From contig CAMMVF010000003.1 of assembly GCA_946500295.1 (NCBI GenBank), forward strand, positions 80,912-144,911: a stretch of DNA of 64,000 nt, given 5' to 3'. This DNA is from an uncultured Clostridia bacterium. GTDB taxonomy: Bacteria; Bacillota; Clostridia; Oscillospirales; Acutalibacteraceae. The position numbers and the translations under genes are program-made. Under the pieces are notes generated by a model. It was not told the origin of the DNA and did not search any database. It was given only the letters and a program-made list of their open reading frames with translations. Below, piece by piece: positions 53,501 to 60,903 of this stretch (position 1 is the stretch's first letter; each line of letters starts with the position of its first letter).

Positions 53501-55317
53501 TCCTCGACTGTGGTAACGCCGTTTACCTGAGACAGCTTAGAGCAATACGCCATGCCATAATCTCCGATTGACTCTATCACTGCCGGGTTTTCAAAGGTGA
53601 GGGTCTCTAAATCCTCGGCGAGCTTAAAGGCGTAGGAATCAACAGAATTTACTGTGCAGGTAAGTCCATCCTCGGGAATTATAGTTGCGGGGATATTAAT
53701 GCTAGTCTGACCGTAGGGGACGTAGGCTACGCTGGCTGTACGGAATTCGGAGTCATACTTATACACTACCCCCTGAGAATCCACCCAGACAGTACCCGAA
53801 AGAGAATTGAGGGGGACTGGCATATCGTTGAACACGCCCTCGTCGATATTAATTTGGTTTTCGCCGTCGAAGAGTACACTGCCGGCATTTACAAGAACCA
53901 CCTGTTTAAAGGTATATATATTAGGTCCCGAATTCTGAACCGGCTCGGCATAAATACGGTCAACCGAGCTTCCGATAGTAAGCTCGTATTTATTTGCAGT
54001 TTCAGTTCCTGACTGAAACCATGTATGCGACGAACCGCTAACGTCGTAGTAAACGGTTTTCAGATTCCTGTTGGAGGTAGCTGTACCAAAAAAGGTATGA
54101 ACACCCGAGGGTATATATAATTCCCCAAGGGAGTTGCAGCCTTGAAATCTAAAATAATTTGTACTTGAAAAAGAATCGTCATGTACAACAACTCGTTTGA
54201 GCTGAGGGCAAGAGATAAAAGCAGTGCTGGCGTTTGAACCTATCTTTACGCCCTCCTCAAAAATAACCTCCTGCAGAGCCTTTGCATTTTGAAATGCACA
54301 TAAACTGTCAAAGCTTGTAACGGAGCTCGGGATAACTACCCTTCTTAAATGATAATTATAATAGAACGCCTGCTGAGCAATAGAGCTTACAAAGGAGGGA
54401 ATCTCATATTCTGCATCTTTCTTGTACATTGGGTATAAAACGAGCTGAGATGTGCCGTCGGAGAGATGTTTAAACAGCACTCCGTCTACAGAATAATAAC
54501 CCCCTTCATTACCCTGGGCAACGGTAATATATTCCAATCTATCAACACAACCCAGTTGATTAATCGAAACTACCGACCTAGGGATATGGATTTCGGTTAG
54601 TTTACTACAGGCATGGAAACTATTGGTTATGCTCTCCAAGCCCTCATTAAGTGTTACTTTGGTTAAACTCGTACATCCCACAAACGCAGCATGTTCAATC
54701 GTCTTGACATTACCGGGGATCTCAAGCTCAGTAAAAGAATTATAGGAGAAAGCAGTGCGCCCTATACTCTCGACACTGATTCCAATTTTAAGAGTTTTAG
54801 CATATGCGGATGAAAAGCTGGAGTCGCCAACTCGAGTAATACCGTCTCCAATTACAAAATTATCCACTTCATGTTTAGATATATATTGATTCCATGGTGT
54901 ATAAATTTGACTAGAATAATCCGGTATAGCGCCTTCACCGGAAATTGTAAGGGTGGTCTCCCCTGTAAAGTAATCCTGAGCATATATCCAAGTAAGTCCT
55001 GTGTCTGCGCCCGTGGTAGGGTCTAAAATACTTCCGCCGTCAATTACTTCATCCTTGGAAGCGCCTAAGCGAGGGGCTACTGAATCGGACTGAGAAGCAT
55101 TGGTGGTCAGGAAGTTTGCACTTACCGGGGCATTATCGGTATATTCAGCCGACAGGGCGGAGCTTTCCTGCGCTGCTGCCGCAGGCTTAACCACAACAAC
55201 CGAAGAAACAGTAGTAAAGACAAGCGCTATAGCCAACGCCGCAGATATAGCCCTTGCTCCCCCTTTGTTCATTTTGAGAAATCTGCTCATCTTATCCATT
55301 ATTCTTAGTCTTTTCAT
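47578..55317 (-). CDS. Giant BspA-like, LPXTG-anchored surface protein
   Basis: The protein of about 2579 residues has a basic N-terminus and signal peptide (ARAISAALAIALVFTTVSSV), BspA-type leucine-rich repeats (about 145-450; TALKIGISVESIGRTAF-like units, FTELEIPGNVKTIEHAAFVG), a long stretch of DUF11/Cna-like beta domains, a SpaA/CnaB-type domain near the end (FDILKVDAADNERYLSGAVF, VEVKAPSGYNLDSGQ) and the sortase motif LPLTG (about residue 2539) with membrane helix and RVRKNN tail. It would be a long wall-anchored stalk with an adhesive tip. The start at 55317 follows AGGGTGAT. No sortase gene is present. Confidence 0.9.
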   Translation of the reverse strand: MKRLRIMDKMSRFLKMNKGGARAISAALAIALVFTTVSSVVVVKPAAAAQESSALSAEYTDNAPVSANFLTTNASQSDSVAPRLGASKDEVIDGGSILDPTTGADTGLTWIYAQDYFTGETTLTISGEGAIPDYSSQIYTPWNQYISKHEVDNFVIGDGITRVGDSSFSSAYAKTLKIGISVESIGRTAFSYNSFTELEIPGNVKTIEHAAFVGCTSLTKVTLNEGLESITNSFHACSKLTEIHIPRSVVSINQLGCVDRLEYITVAQGNEGGYYSVDGVLFKHLSDGTSQLVLYPMYKKDAEYEIPSFVSSIAQQAFYYNYHLRRVVIPSSVTSFDSLCAFQNAKALQEVIFEEGVKIGSNASTAFISCPQLKRVVVHDDSFSSTNYFRFQGCNSLGELYIPSGVHTFFGTATSNRNLKTVYYDVSGSSHTWFQSGTETANKYELTIGSSVDRIYAEPVQNSGPNIYTFKQVVLVNAGSVLFDGENQINIDEGVFNDMPVPLNSLSGTVWVDSQGVVYKYDSEFRTASVAYVPYGQTSINIPATIIPEDGLTCTVNSVDSYAFKLAEDLETLTFENPAVIESIGDYGMAYCSKLSQVNGVTTVEDATALFTNENLIIGYRPFYNTALTSSLGNSDAAAYIDGQKELEITSEGDQPMYISILDADGTIWNSDTDIGRYGTLTGNSLSVNISVSSTDIQTTKAYRVYFETSELDASSSISPGNTINFNGTDITCYATEAPNIMYIEFTPVAGVTASASVSFSYPSPSSRGGNLRVWGVILSQDEAEKNRDKVIECETVSAQGDIPAYTKAIQAYWYTQPNEFSPVKTSTGSSSIALTGDGAGNIIPSSNLSYQIVYSRSSAETSAYGKDFVKTVDFCDSFDFGADSGISWSDEVIENIKNGDAYYANSTFYAGDIAIAGVTYSSGATIINPTVEYDDEKGVVFRWSLYNSSTTAEIATTTTNLTFYKAALSFDSSKISIDKSPYQFTNNVEAVTHYTYSPDQTSRSSAVKSFTVSSGSIAVSKSVAGDEYMGGAVDFTLAVKNSSSLSYTDEAGVVYTVEDSLNPYFYIKPENMERMFNDEYGKDLVITVADTAFSQWSEVKDVSGGTAYINAANSDIENSTDTLTISWNEDKTALQVTDYAGKTTAVETSLKETLQSLGYTVTDSTTFSTVWTLNDEITPMVLYGGETRNLYIYASSKDTFQMLSNDSPNCYGTESNRISNTAYVYANMDGTRSRKSYHSISKNLNREAYIYKNASLNSTGEALTPNNLKPDYVIDYTVEFDHFGNGSYENLPLVDELYGTQVLLAPVEQNPSLADRELDTYELDGVSYYKLSTPGTYNEVIVGIDESGNYLLADSVTVTASNGSSSAAIDGETYSYTGLHTEMKLYYSQTQSSPFYTELNYHVLVDSQLMTSTAYTIGGIAWMNDKPSDRIYASLWGSYSLINFNKEIVTQNSDGTYTADEDDYTAVGEGESVTYRMSFSNPNDSQLTLNGASFYDVLPFTADVFEWEKDVNVSLSYQEAEGVQVENLDNWTIENENGSYYMRWGADASITLDPQKAFSFYVTLTYPSDSEGSETYSAYCEAVNGERIQNSLYVYGYPETVYHGLKNPGSVILQKGVYATYRYQRINNVTPNGTYTQTPSRIYYSNADSTGRAVSYYVVLYNDGTNRLYLQDIYDQPPQGFTYFRLINSTTVNSTVTSSITTPTTNPFTDITLADAEETVSYKAATVRASASDDGILTFNISGGSGENAVKYDDYEEKYYLDHGEAIVFGYVCNIGEVNETLDEAENVIGMGYYDYVDAGVKAADTQNVAVNGKITDFYTEQNDGTLSVKNAEDIRGEYSFAADSSDGTQWLISNVTVNRGKIIPGVTCYTDSYTNDSGIVEPYTTSVSPYATVNWRARLHNSGESSITDYTFVDVLPSPYGLTGTVSLGVYDSISETPVASYDIFTVSERHDDYITVTGYNNTEYNLPLDGTSTTITVASGVTVNVSLTRQDNQETLKIDFADSAFSIPESGGYVDVTLSGRNVTTTYINSVYTNYATLIPNAQDYDSAAQGSLIYDENNEVAGVYNSSPVTVAEGYSTASVKTVEEIQNQDNSANSNADKRYIVLSDKDSEFKYTLTVTNDTTLGMTKLILIDSLPQFGDHSPFDADADRMSEFKVSLAEQPDFTVTIIPNQGESYVLDNKFYAVEYSSSQEFSSADWDGTSNWQEWTADTAPGDVRSIRLNIKDDEGTRIPAGARIEFSFNAKVDDENAAAGMTAWNSFGYHYALMGVSNELEAMPLPVGVKIPDVPSLQKNLVNLQGNEYTADENTQFNFVIYSGEAISGEYTGIEELTAALEANGRKYKDILLTVESGSSSSERLKLELEDFTWTEGENYTIVEIQNKEDYRLGNWNNRSGSSYTFTYDPDTSISLNCANIYQRWSFDILKVDAADNERYLSGAVFAIYSRDSEDLMSDEAYGSLSFKPDKTISDGEDVTWYLSDVQTTDESGAASFKNLLRESYCLVEVKAPSGYNLDSGQRIIDNNSASQEIRISNIAVTQLPLTGSFGVGSYILPGLLLVAISLFMVIFRVRKNNVHRLR

Positions 55318-55427
55318 CCTTGCATCACCCTGTTTTCGTTGTTTTAGAATGGTTGAATACATTTGAGCTAATGACTTCTTGTCTGTCGTATCTGTCGTTC
55401 CGTGGTTTTAACTAGTCTATTTATTAT

Positions 55428-55456
55428 ATTTTACCAAAAATCCAGCAACCCGTCAA
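55428..55456 (-). promoter_or_regulatory. Promoter of the giant surface protein gene
   Basis: On the minus strand TTGACG, 17 bases and TAAAAT precede a leader of about 105 bases. The leader carries a short tandem ACGACAGAT ACGACAGAC. Confidence 0.7.
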
Positions 55457-55531
55457 GAAAAAGAGTAGGAATTATTATGTTTTTTATTTAGGCATTATCG
55501 GGCGGACTATTTAATAATCATAAAAAATCAA

Positions 55532-55558
55532 AGAGGGCGAGCCTAAACTCGTCCTCTT
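55532..55558 (-). terminator. Terminator of the hydrogenase operon
   Basis: AGAGG(G)CGAG pairs with CTCG(T)CCTCT around CCTAAA, followed on the minus strand by T-rich sequence. Confidence 0.7.
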
Positions 55559-55577
55559 ATTTTTGAACCGAAATTTA

Positions 55578-57320
55578 TCAGTACTTCTCCCTTTTCACAT
55601 AGCTTGTGTGCAGAAGCTCGTGAGCCTTGTGACTGCCGGGCTTCTCCAAAAACTCCTCATATACCTGCTTGATTATCGGGCTGTCGTGCGACTTTCTCAG
55701 CGGGAGGTTTTTGTCCTCCTCATACAGAGCCTTTGCGCGCTCCGCCTTTAAATCCGTAAAGTTGCGCACGCTTGCCGGCTGAATCGGCTGTCCGCCGCCG
55801 TTGACACAGCCGCCGGGGCAGCACATAATCTCTATAAACTGGTAGTCGGCTTCGCCCGCTCTGACCTTGTCAAGCACCTTTGCGGCGTTTGTAAGTCCGC
55901 TGGCTACGGCTACCTTTACATCCATGCCCGCTACATTATATGTAGCCTCCTTGATACCGTCGGTTCCTCTGACCTCGGTGTAATCAATAGACTCAAGCGA
56001 CTGACCGGTAAGAGTGTCCGCCGCTGTTCTCAAAGCAGCCTCCATTACGCCGCCGGTTGCGCCGAAGATAGCAGCCGCTCCCGTTGTGATTCCAAGCGCA
56101 GGGTCGAACTCGCTGTCGGGCAGCTTTGTAAACTGGATTTGCGAGGCTTTTATCATCTTGGCAAGCTCCCTCGTAGTCAATACTACATCAACATCGGGCA
56201 CACCGGCTGCATTTTGATCATCTCTGCCAATCTCAAACTTCTTGGCTGTGCAGGGCATTACAGACACAACCACTATATCCTCGGGATTTAAGCCCTCCTT
56301 CTGGGCATAGTAGGTCTTTATCATCGCTCCTGTCATCTGCTGGGGAGATTTACAGCTTGAAAGATTATCCAGAAGGTCGGGATAATAAAATTCGCAGAAT
56401 TTGATCCAGCCCGGTGAACAGGAGGTTATCATAGGCAGTGTTCCGCCGTTTTTCACTCTCTCGATAAACTCGTTTGCCTCCTCCATAATTGTGAGGTCAG
56501 CTCCGAAGTCGGTGTCGAACACCTTGTCAAAGCCGAGCATCTTGAGCGCCGTTACCATCTTTCCCTTTACATTAGTGCCGATTGGCATGTCGAAGCACTC
56601 GCCGAGGGTGGCCCTGATAGCGGGTGCGGTTTGAACTACCACATACTTATCCGGGTCGTCCAGTGCGGCGAATACCTCGTCGGTCTGATCCTTTTCAACT
56701 AATGCGCCCGTAGGACATACCGCCGTACACTGACCGCAGGACACGCAGGAGGTATCGTTCAAATCGGCGTTAAAGTAACAGCCTATCTCGGTGTCGAAGC
56801 CTCTGTTGTTTGCGCCGATAACGCCTACATACTGGTCGTTGCATACGGCTACACAGCGGCGGCAGAGGATACATTTATTGTTGTTTCTCACAAGATGAGG
56901 AGTAGAAGTATCCACCTTAACCTTTGGGTTGCTGCCGTCATAGCGGCACTCGTCCTCTACGCCGAAGTCATAGCACATCTGCTGAAGCTCACAGCTGCCG
57001 TTTCTCGGGCAGGACAGGCATTTTCTGTCGTGGTTTGAAAGTATCAGCTCAAGGGTGGTTTTTCTCGACTGCTGTACCTTTCTTGAGTTTGTAAATATCT
57101 CAGTGCCCTCTCTCTCAATCGGATATACGCAGGAGGCTACAAGGCTTCTTGCGCCCTTGACCTCAGCCACGCACATACGGCAGGCGCCTATCTCGTTTAA
57201 ATCCTTAAGGAAGCAGAGTGTCGGAATCTTTACGCCGATTTTCTCGGCGGCTTCCAAAATTGTAGTACCCTTTTCAACGGTTAAAGGGATATTGTTGATT
57301 TTAATATTTATCATTTCCAT
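55578..57320 (-). CDS. hydA: [FeFe] hydrogenase catalytic subunit
   Basis: The 580-residue protein has an N-terminal 2Fe-2S ferredoxin domain (GACRMCVAEV), the His-Cys3 cluster segment (HDRKCLSCPRNGSCELQQMC), two 4Fe-4S motifs (CILCRRCVAVC, CVSCGQCTAVCP) and the H-cluster domain with L1 ITSCSPGWIKFCE, L2 MPCTAKKFE and L3 EIMCCPGGCVNGG. It matches HndD/HydA of the NAD(P)-linked, electron-bifurcating type in length and layout. ATG 57320 follows AAAGGGG. It is the last gene of the operon. Maturases HydE, HydF and HydG are not in the window. Confidence 0.95.
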   Translation of the reverse strand: MEMINIKINNIPLTVEKGTTILEAAEKIGVKIPTLCFLKDLNEIGACRMCVAEVKGARSLVASCVYPIEREGTEIFTNSRKVQQSRKTTLELILSNHDRKCLSCPRNGSCELQQMCYDFGVEDECRYDGSNPKVKVDTSTPHLVRNNNKCILCRRCVAVCNDQYVGVIGANNRGFDTEIGCYFNADLNDTSCVSCGQCTAVCPTGALVEKDQTDEVFAALDDPDKYVVVQTAPAIRATLGECFDMPIGTNVKGKMVTALKMLGFDKVFDTDFGADLTIMEEANEFIERVKNGGTLPMITSCSPGWIKFCEFYYPDLLDNLSSCKSPQQMTGAMIKTYYAQKEGLNPEDIVVVSVMPCTAKKFEIGRDDQNAAGVPDVDVVLTTRELAKMIKASQIQFTKLPDSEFDPALGITTGAAAIFGATGGVMEAALRTAADTLTGQSLESIDYTEVRGTDGIKEATYNVAGMDVKVAVASGLTNAAKVLDKVRAGEADYQFIEIMCCPGGCVNGGGQPIQPASVRNFTDLKAERAKALYEEDKNLPLRKSHDSPIIKQVYEEFLEKPGSHKAHELLHTSYVKREKY

Positions 57321-57338
57321 TTTGCATACCCCTTTCTG

Positions 57339-59126
57339 TTAACCCTTGGAAATTGCGCCGAACTTACATTTTTCCATGCAGGCTCCGCACTTAATACACT
57401 TAGCAGTATCTATTGCATGAGGCTCCTTGACCTTGCCGCTGATAGCGCCGTTAGGACATACTCTGGCGCAGGCGGTACAGCCGCGGCATTTGTCTGGATC
57501 AATGCTGTACTGCAGCAGCGACTTACAGACGCCTGCCGGACATTTCTTATCCTTGACGTGTGCTATGTACTCGTCACGGAAGAAGTGAAGCGTTGACAAA
57601 ACCGGGTTTGGCGCTGTCTGACCAAGACCACACAGGGCGTTTTCCTTGATGTAGTAGCAAAGCTCCTCCATCTTGTCTATATCCTCCATTGTGGCGTTGC
57701 CCTCGGTGATTTTTTCGAGCATTTCTAGCAGACGCTTAGTACCTATACGGCAGGGAGTGCATTTTCCGCAGCTTTCATCTACGGTAAACTCAAGGAAGAA
57801 TTTTGCGATATCGACCATACAGGTGGTCTCGTCCATTACTATGAGTCCGCCACTGCCCATCATCGAGCCTATGGAGATGAGGTTGTCATAGTCAATCGGA
57901 ATATCGAGGTGCTCCGCAGGGATACATCCGCCCGAGGGACCGCCTGTTTGGGCTGCCTTGAACTTCTTGCCACCCGGCACGCCGCCGCCTATCTCCTCTA
58001 CGATTTCACGCAGGGTAGTTCCCATGGGAACCTCTACAAGTCCTGTGTGATTGATTTTTCCGCCGAGGGCAAACACCTTGGTGCCCTTGGATTTCTCCGT
58101 ACCCATAGAGCTGAACCACTCGGCTCCGTTTAATATGATTTGGCAAATATTTGCATAGGTTTCAACATTATTTAAAATTGTGGGCTTTCCAAAAAGTCCC
58201 TTTACAGCCGGGAACGGCGGACGGGGTCTCGGCTCGCCTCGGTTGCCCTCGATAGAGGTCATCAGCGCCGTCTCCTCGCCGCAGACGAAGGCTCCCGCTC
58301 CGAGCCTGAGCTGTACGTCAAAGCTAAAATCCGTGCCGAAGATATTCTCTCCGAGCAGTCCGTACTCGTGAGCCTGATCAATAGCGATTTGCAGTCTCTC
58401 TACCGCAATCGGGTACTCCGCACGGACGTAGATATAACCCTGATTTGAGCCGATAGCATAGCCTGCGATAGCCATAGCTTCAAGCACAGTGTGGGGGTCT
58501 CCCTCCAAGATAGAGCGATCCATGAACGCTCCCGGGTCGCCCTCGTCCGCATTACAGCAGACGTACTTCTGACCCTTTGGCTGGGCTGCGGCAAAGCTCC
58601 ACTTTACGCCTGTCGGGAAGCCGCCGCCTCCCCTGCCGCGAAGCCCCGAAGCCTTAATCTCCTCAATTACCTGCTCGGGGGTCATCTCGGTCAAAGCCTT
58701 GGCAAGAGCCTTGTAGCCGTCCATAGCTATGTACTCATCAATTTTTTCGGGGTTTATAACACCGCAGTTTCTCAGTGCGGTTCTGCGCTGCTTTGCGTAA
58801 AACGGAGTTTCGTTGAGCGACTTGATATTGTCGCCGTCCACTGTCTCCTGATAAAGCAGCCTTTTCACTATTCTTCCCTTTAGCAGGTGCTCCTCTACAA
58901 TCTCGGGGATATCCTCCACCTTTACCATGCTGTAGAAGCTGCCCTCAGGGTAAACTATCATAATCGGACCCAGGGCGCAAAGTCCAAAGCAGCCGGTCTT
59001 GACTACCTCTACCTCGTTTTCGAGCCCACGAGCCTTGATTTCTTTTTCAAGAGCCTTGATTATTTCTCCGCTGCTTGAGGAGGTACACCCGGTACCGCCG
59101 CATACAAGCACATTTGAACGATACAT
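57339..59126 (-). CDS. hydB: NADH/ferredoxin-binding flavoprotein subunit (HydB/HndC, NuoF-like)
   Basis: The 595-residue protein starts with a thioredoxin-like 2Fe-2S domain (VLVCGGTGCTSSSSG), then a NuoF-like FMN and NAD domain (GLRGRGGGGFPTGVKW, GAGAFVCGEETALMTSIEG), the NuoF iron-sulfur segment (ESCGKCTPCRIGTKR) and two C-terminal ferredoxin motifs (CRGCTACARVCP, CIKCGACMEKC). It would oxidise NADH with FMN and pass electrons to HydA and ferredoxin. ATG 59126 follows AAGGAGG. Confidence 0.95.
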   Translation of the reverse strand: MYRSNVLVCGGTGCTSSSSGEIIKALEKEIKARGLENEVEVVKTGCFGLCALGPIMIVYPEGSFYSMVKVEDIPEIVEEHLLKGRIVKRLLYQETVDGDNIKSLNETPFYAKQRRTALRNCGVINPEKIDEYIAMDGYKALAKALTEMTPEQVIEEIKASGLRGRGGGGFPTGVKWSFAAAQPKGQKYVCCNADEGDPGAFMDRSILEGDPHTVLEAMAIAGYAIGSNQGYIYVRAEYPIAVERLQIAIDQAHEYGLLGENIFGTDFSFDVQLRLGAGAFVCGEETALMTSIEGNRGEPRPRPPFPAVKGLFGKPTILNNVETYANICQIILNGAEWFSSMGTEKSKGTKVFALGGKINHTGLVEVPMGTTLREIVEEIGGGVPGGKKFKAAQTGGPSGGCIPAEHLDIPIDYDNLISIGSMMGSGGLIVMDETTCMVDIAKFFLEFTVDESCGKCTPCRIGTKRLLEMLEKITEGNATMEDIDKMEELCYYIKENALCGLGQTAPNPVLSTLHFFRDEYIAHVKDKKCPAGVCKSLLQYSIDPDKCRGCTACARVCPNGAISGKVKEPHAIDTAKCIKCGACMEKCKFGAISKG

Positions 59127-59137
59127 ACACTACCTCC

Positions 59138-59506
59138 TTATGCCTTTGAGCCGAGAGTGTACTCGGCGACGGGCTTGTTGCCTGCTATATGTTCATCAAC
59201 TATCCTGACGACCTTCTCGGGCGTCAGCTTAATATATGTGGTTTTTTCACCGTTTTGGGTTTCCACCTCTGCCACGGGCTCGTCGCTGCAAAGTCCTATA
59301 CAGCCCATCGTCGTGACAGTCACGTTTTCTAAATTTTTCTTGGCTATCTCATCAACAAATTTATTCAAGACCTCTCTTGCCCCTGCCGCTATTCCGCAGC
59401 TGGCAAGTCCAACCCTGATTTGAATATTATCGGGGCTTTCGTGTCTCAGATTCAGCTGAAATTTGGTGTTTTCCCTTATTTCCTCCAAGTCAGCCAGTGA
59501 TTTCAT
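59138..59506 (-). CDS. 2Fe-2S thioredoxin-like hydrogenase subunit (HndB-like)
   Basis: The 122-residue protein is a thioredoxin-like ferredoxin with Cys in LASCGIAAGAREV and in TMGCIGLCSDEP, as in HndB and related small subunits. It probably carries electrons between subunits or stabilises the complex. The start at 59506 follows GGAGGTG; an ATG five codons earlier is inside that site. It overlaps the upstream HATPase gene by 17 bases and precedes hydB by 11. Confidence 0.88.
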   Translation of the reverse strand: MKSLADLEEIRENTKFQLNLRHESPDNIQIRVGLASCGIAAGAREVLNKFVDEIAKKNLENVTVTTMGCIGLCSDEPVAEVETQNGEKTTYIKLTPEKVVRIVDEHIAGNKPVAEYTLGSKA

Positions 59507-60041
59507 CAACTGCACCTCCATAAATTATCTGTGTTTGCTCATCTAAATAATCTCTTATCCATTCGCACACCTCTGCGCTCAAAAGCGGCACAGACCCGAG
59601 TCCGAGCTTCATTGCTCGGGTATCAAGCCCAAAGCTTCTTTCCAAATACCCTCTTTTGTAAAAAATCTCCGTCTCATTGCCGCAAAGCATTAGGGTGCGC
59701 ACGGTTAAATTTACATTTCCCATAGGCGGACAAAATTTATTTTTAATAAATCTCGCCCTCACTCTTGTCCCCTTACCGGAAACCGCTTCAATACTAAGAC
59801 CTCCGCCGGTTTTCTCGGCAAGGCTCTTGACCTCAAAAAGTCCCATACCTCTGTGCTCGCCCTTGGTTGAAAATCCCGGCAGGCACAGCGAGCCGAGCAC
59901 ATGATTGTCAACGGAGCAGCCGTCGTCGGCTACCGTGAGTTCTATGCTTGATGTATCCTCGGTCAATTTTATTTCAACCAGAGAGGAATTCGCCTCAAGG
60001 CTGTTTTGGACAAGCTCCAAAACAGCGAGTGATATGTCCAC
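59490..60041 (-). CDS. HATPase-domain protein of the hydrogenase operon
   Basis: The 183-residue protein has a GHKL ATPase domain in residues 1-105 (ELVQNSLEANSSLVEIKL as N box, VADDGCS, GFSTKGEHRGMGLFEVKSLAE) and a C-terminal part without a recognisable output. It has no sensor or His box. Similar proteins are encoded inside bifurcating-hydrogenase operons of Thermotoga and Clostridia, where their role is unclear; a regulatory anti-sigma-like or partner-switch function is possible. It starts at a GTG directly after the hydC stop. Confidence 0.8.
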   Translation of the reverse strand: MDISLAVLELVQNSLEANSSLVEIKLTEDTSSIELTVADDGCSVDNHVLGSLCLPGFSTKGEHRGMGLFEVKSLAEKTGGGLSIEAVSGKGTRVRARFIKNKFCPPMGNVNLTVRTLMLCGNETEIFYKRGYLERSFGLDTRAMKLGLGSVPLLSAEVCEWIRDYLDEQTQIIYGGAVDEITG

Positions 60042-60536
60042 TCAGTTATACTTTGCGAGGATCTCGGGAATATCCTCGGGCTCAAGCCTGCCGTAAACCT
60101 CGTCATTTACAGTGAGCACCGGGGCAAGTCCGCAGGCGCCGATACAGCGGCAGGCAGTCAGAGAGAACTTTCCGTCCTCGGTACACTCCTCGGGTCCTAT
60201 CCCGAGACGGTCGGTAATTTCATCAATCAGCTTGCCCGCCCCCTTGACATAACAGGCAGTTCCCAGACAGACTGAGATATTGTACTTTCCCTTGGGCGTA
60301 AGCGAAAACTGAGAATAAAAGGTCGATACGCCATAGACCTCCTCTACAGGTACGTTTAACCCCTCGGCAATCATAATCTGCACTTCTTTTGGCAGGTAGC
60401 CGTAAATTTCCTGAGCCTGCTGAAGCACGGGCATAATAGCGCCCGGATCATCCTTATGACTTTCGATGACCTCCATAAGCTTAGTGCGCTGCTGCTCAGT
60501 CCCGTTAAAAGGGATTGTACTGATATTTTTGAGCAT
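60042..60536 (-). CDS. hydC: NuoE-like 2Fe-2S hydrogenase subunit (HydC/HndA)
   Basis: The 164-residue protein has the NuoE pattern: helical N-terminus, LPKEVQIMIAEGLNVPVEEVYGVSTFYSQF, and the 2Fe-2S ligands in CLGTACYVKGAG and ACRCIGACGLAPV. It is the electron-transfer partner of HydB. It heads the operon hydC - HATPase - HndB-like - hydB - hydA behind a TGGACT-17-TATGAT promoter. Confidence 0.95.
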   Translation of the reverse strand: MLKNISTIPFNGTEQQRTKLMEVIESHKDDPGAIMPVLQQAQEIYGYLPKEVQIMIAEGLNVPVEEVYGVSTFYSQFSLTPKGKYNISVCLGTACYVKGAGKLIDEITDRLGIGPEECTEDGKFSLTACRCIGACGLAPVLTVNDEVYGRLEPEDIPEILAKYN

Positions 60537-60600
60537 TTCCTTAATTCCTCCCTGCGGTGATGGTTTGTGCTGATATGTGCATTTTTATATCACGCCCATA

Positions 60601-60637
60601 TGTAGTTTATCATACTACAATCGCATAAAAAAGTCCA
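60601..60637 (-). promoter_or_regulatory. Promoter and operator-like dyad of the hydrogenase operon
   Basis: On the minus strand TGGACT (60632-60637) and TATGAT (60609-60614) are separated by 17 bases. TGTAGT-N7-ACTACA (60601-60619) spans the -10, a plausible repressor site. Confidence 0.6.
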
Positions 60638-60664
60638 CGAGAAATTGTAATTTTTCGGCGGCTC

Positions 60665-60698
60665 AGAACAAATTAGGAAAATTCACCTAATTTGTTCT
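60665..60698. promoter_or_regulatory. Perfect 13-bp inverted repeat between the hydrogenase and symporter genes
   Basis: AGAACAAATTAGG and CCTAATTTGTTCT pair perfectly across eight bases. It lies upstream of both divergent promoters, so an operator is more likely than a terminator, although the plus side has a TTTTT six bases later. Confidence 0.6.
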
Positions 60699-60751
60699 AC
60701 AGTTTTTAGTTATTATTTCGGGCTTCTCCCTGAACGAAAGCTCGATATCCA

Positions 60752-60766
60752 AGTGCAATTTGCACT
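60752..60766. promoter_or_regulatory. 15-base palindrome upstream of the symporter promoter
   Basis: AGTGCAATTTGCACT is a perfect palindrome around a single central base, 48 bases before the -35 of the symporter promoter, and suits a dimeric regulator. Confidence 0.5.
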
Positions 60767-60814
60767 ATTGCATAGAGTTGATCTTGTGGGTTTTGACAAA
60801 ATTTTTAATTTTTC

Positions 60815-60842
60815 TTGAATTATTTTTATAATGTAGTATAAT
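60815..60842 (+). promoter_or_regulatory. Promoter of the symporter gene
   Basis: TTGAAT and TATAAT are separated by 16 bases. An upstream TTGACA is too far from any -10. Confidence 0.65.
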
Positions 60843-60903
60843 TTACTCGTTTTAGCTTTAAAGCTACTGTACTTTAAAGCAAGAAAGCGAGGAGGAATTG
60901 ATT

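Noticed and set aside
60665..60698. Rex operator before the hydrogenase operon
   Set aside because: The inverted repeat does not match TTGTGAANNNNNNTTCACAA; only part of it (ACAAATT) is alike, so I leave the regulator unnamed.
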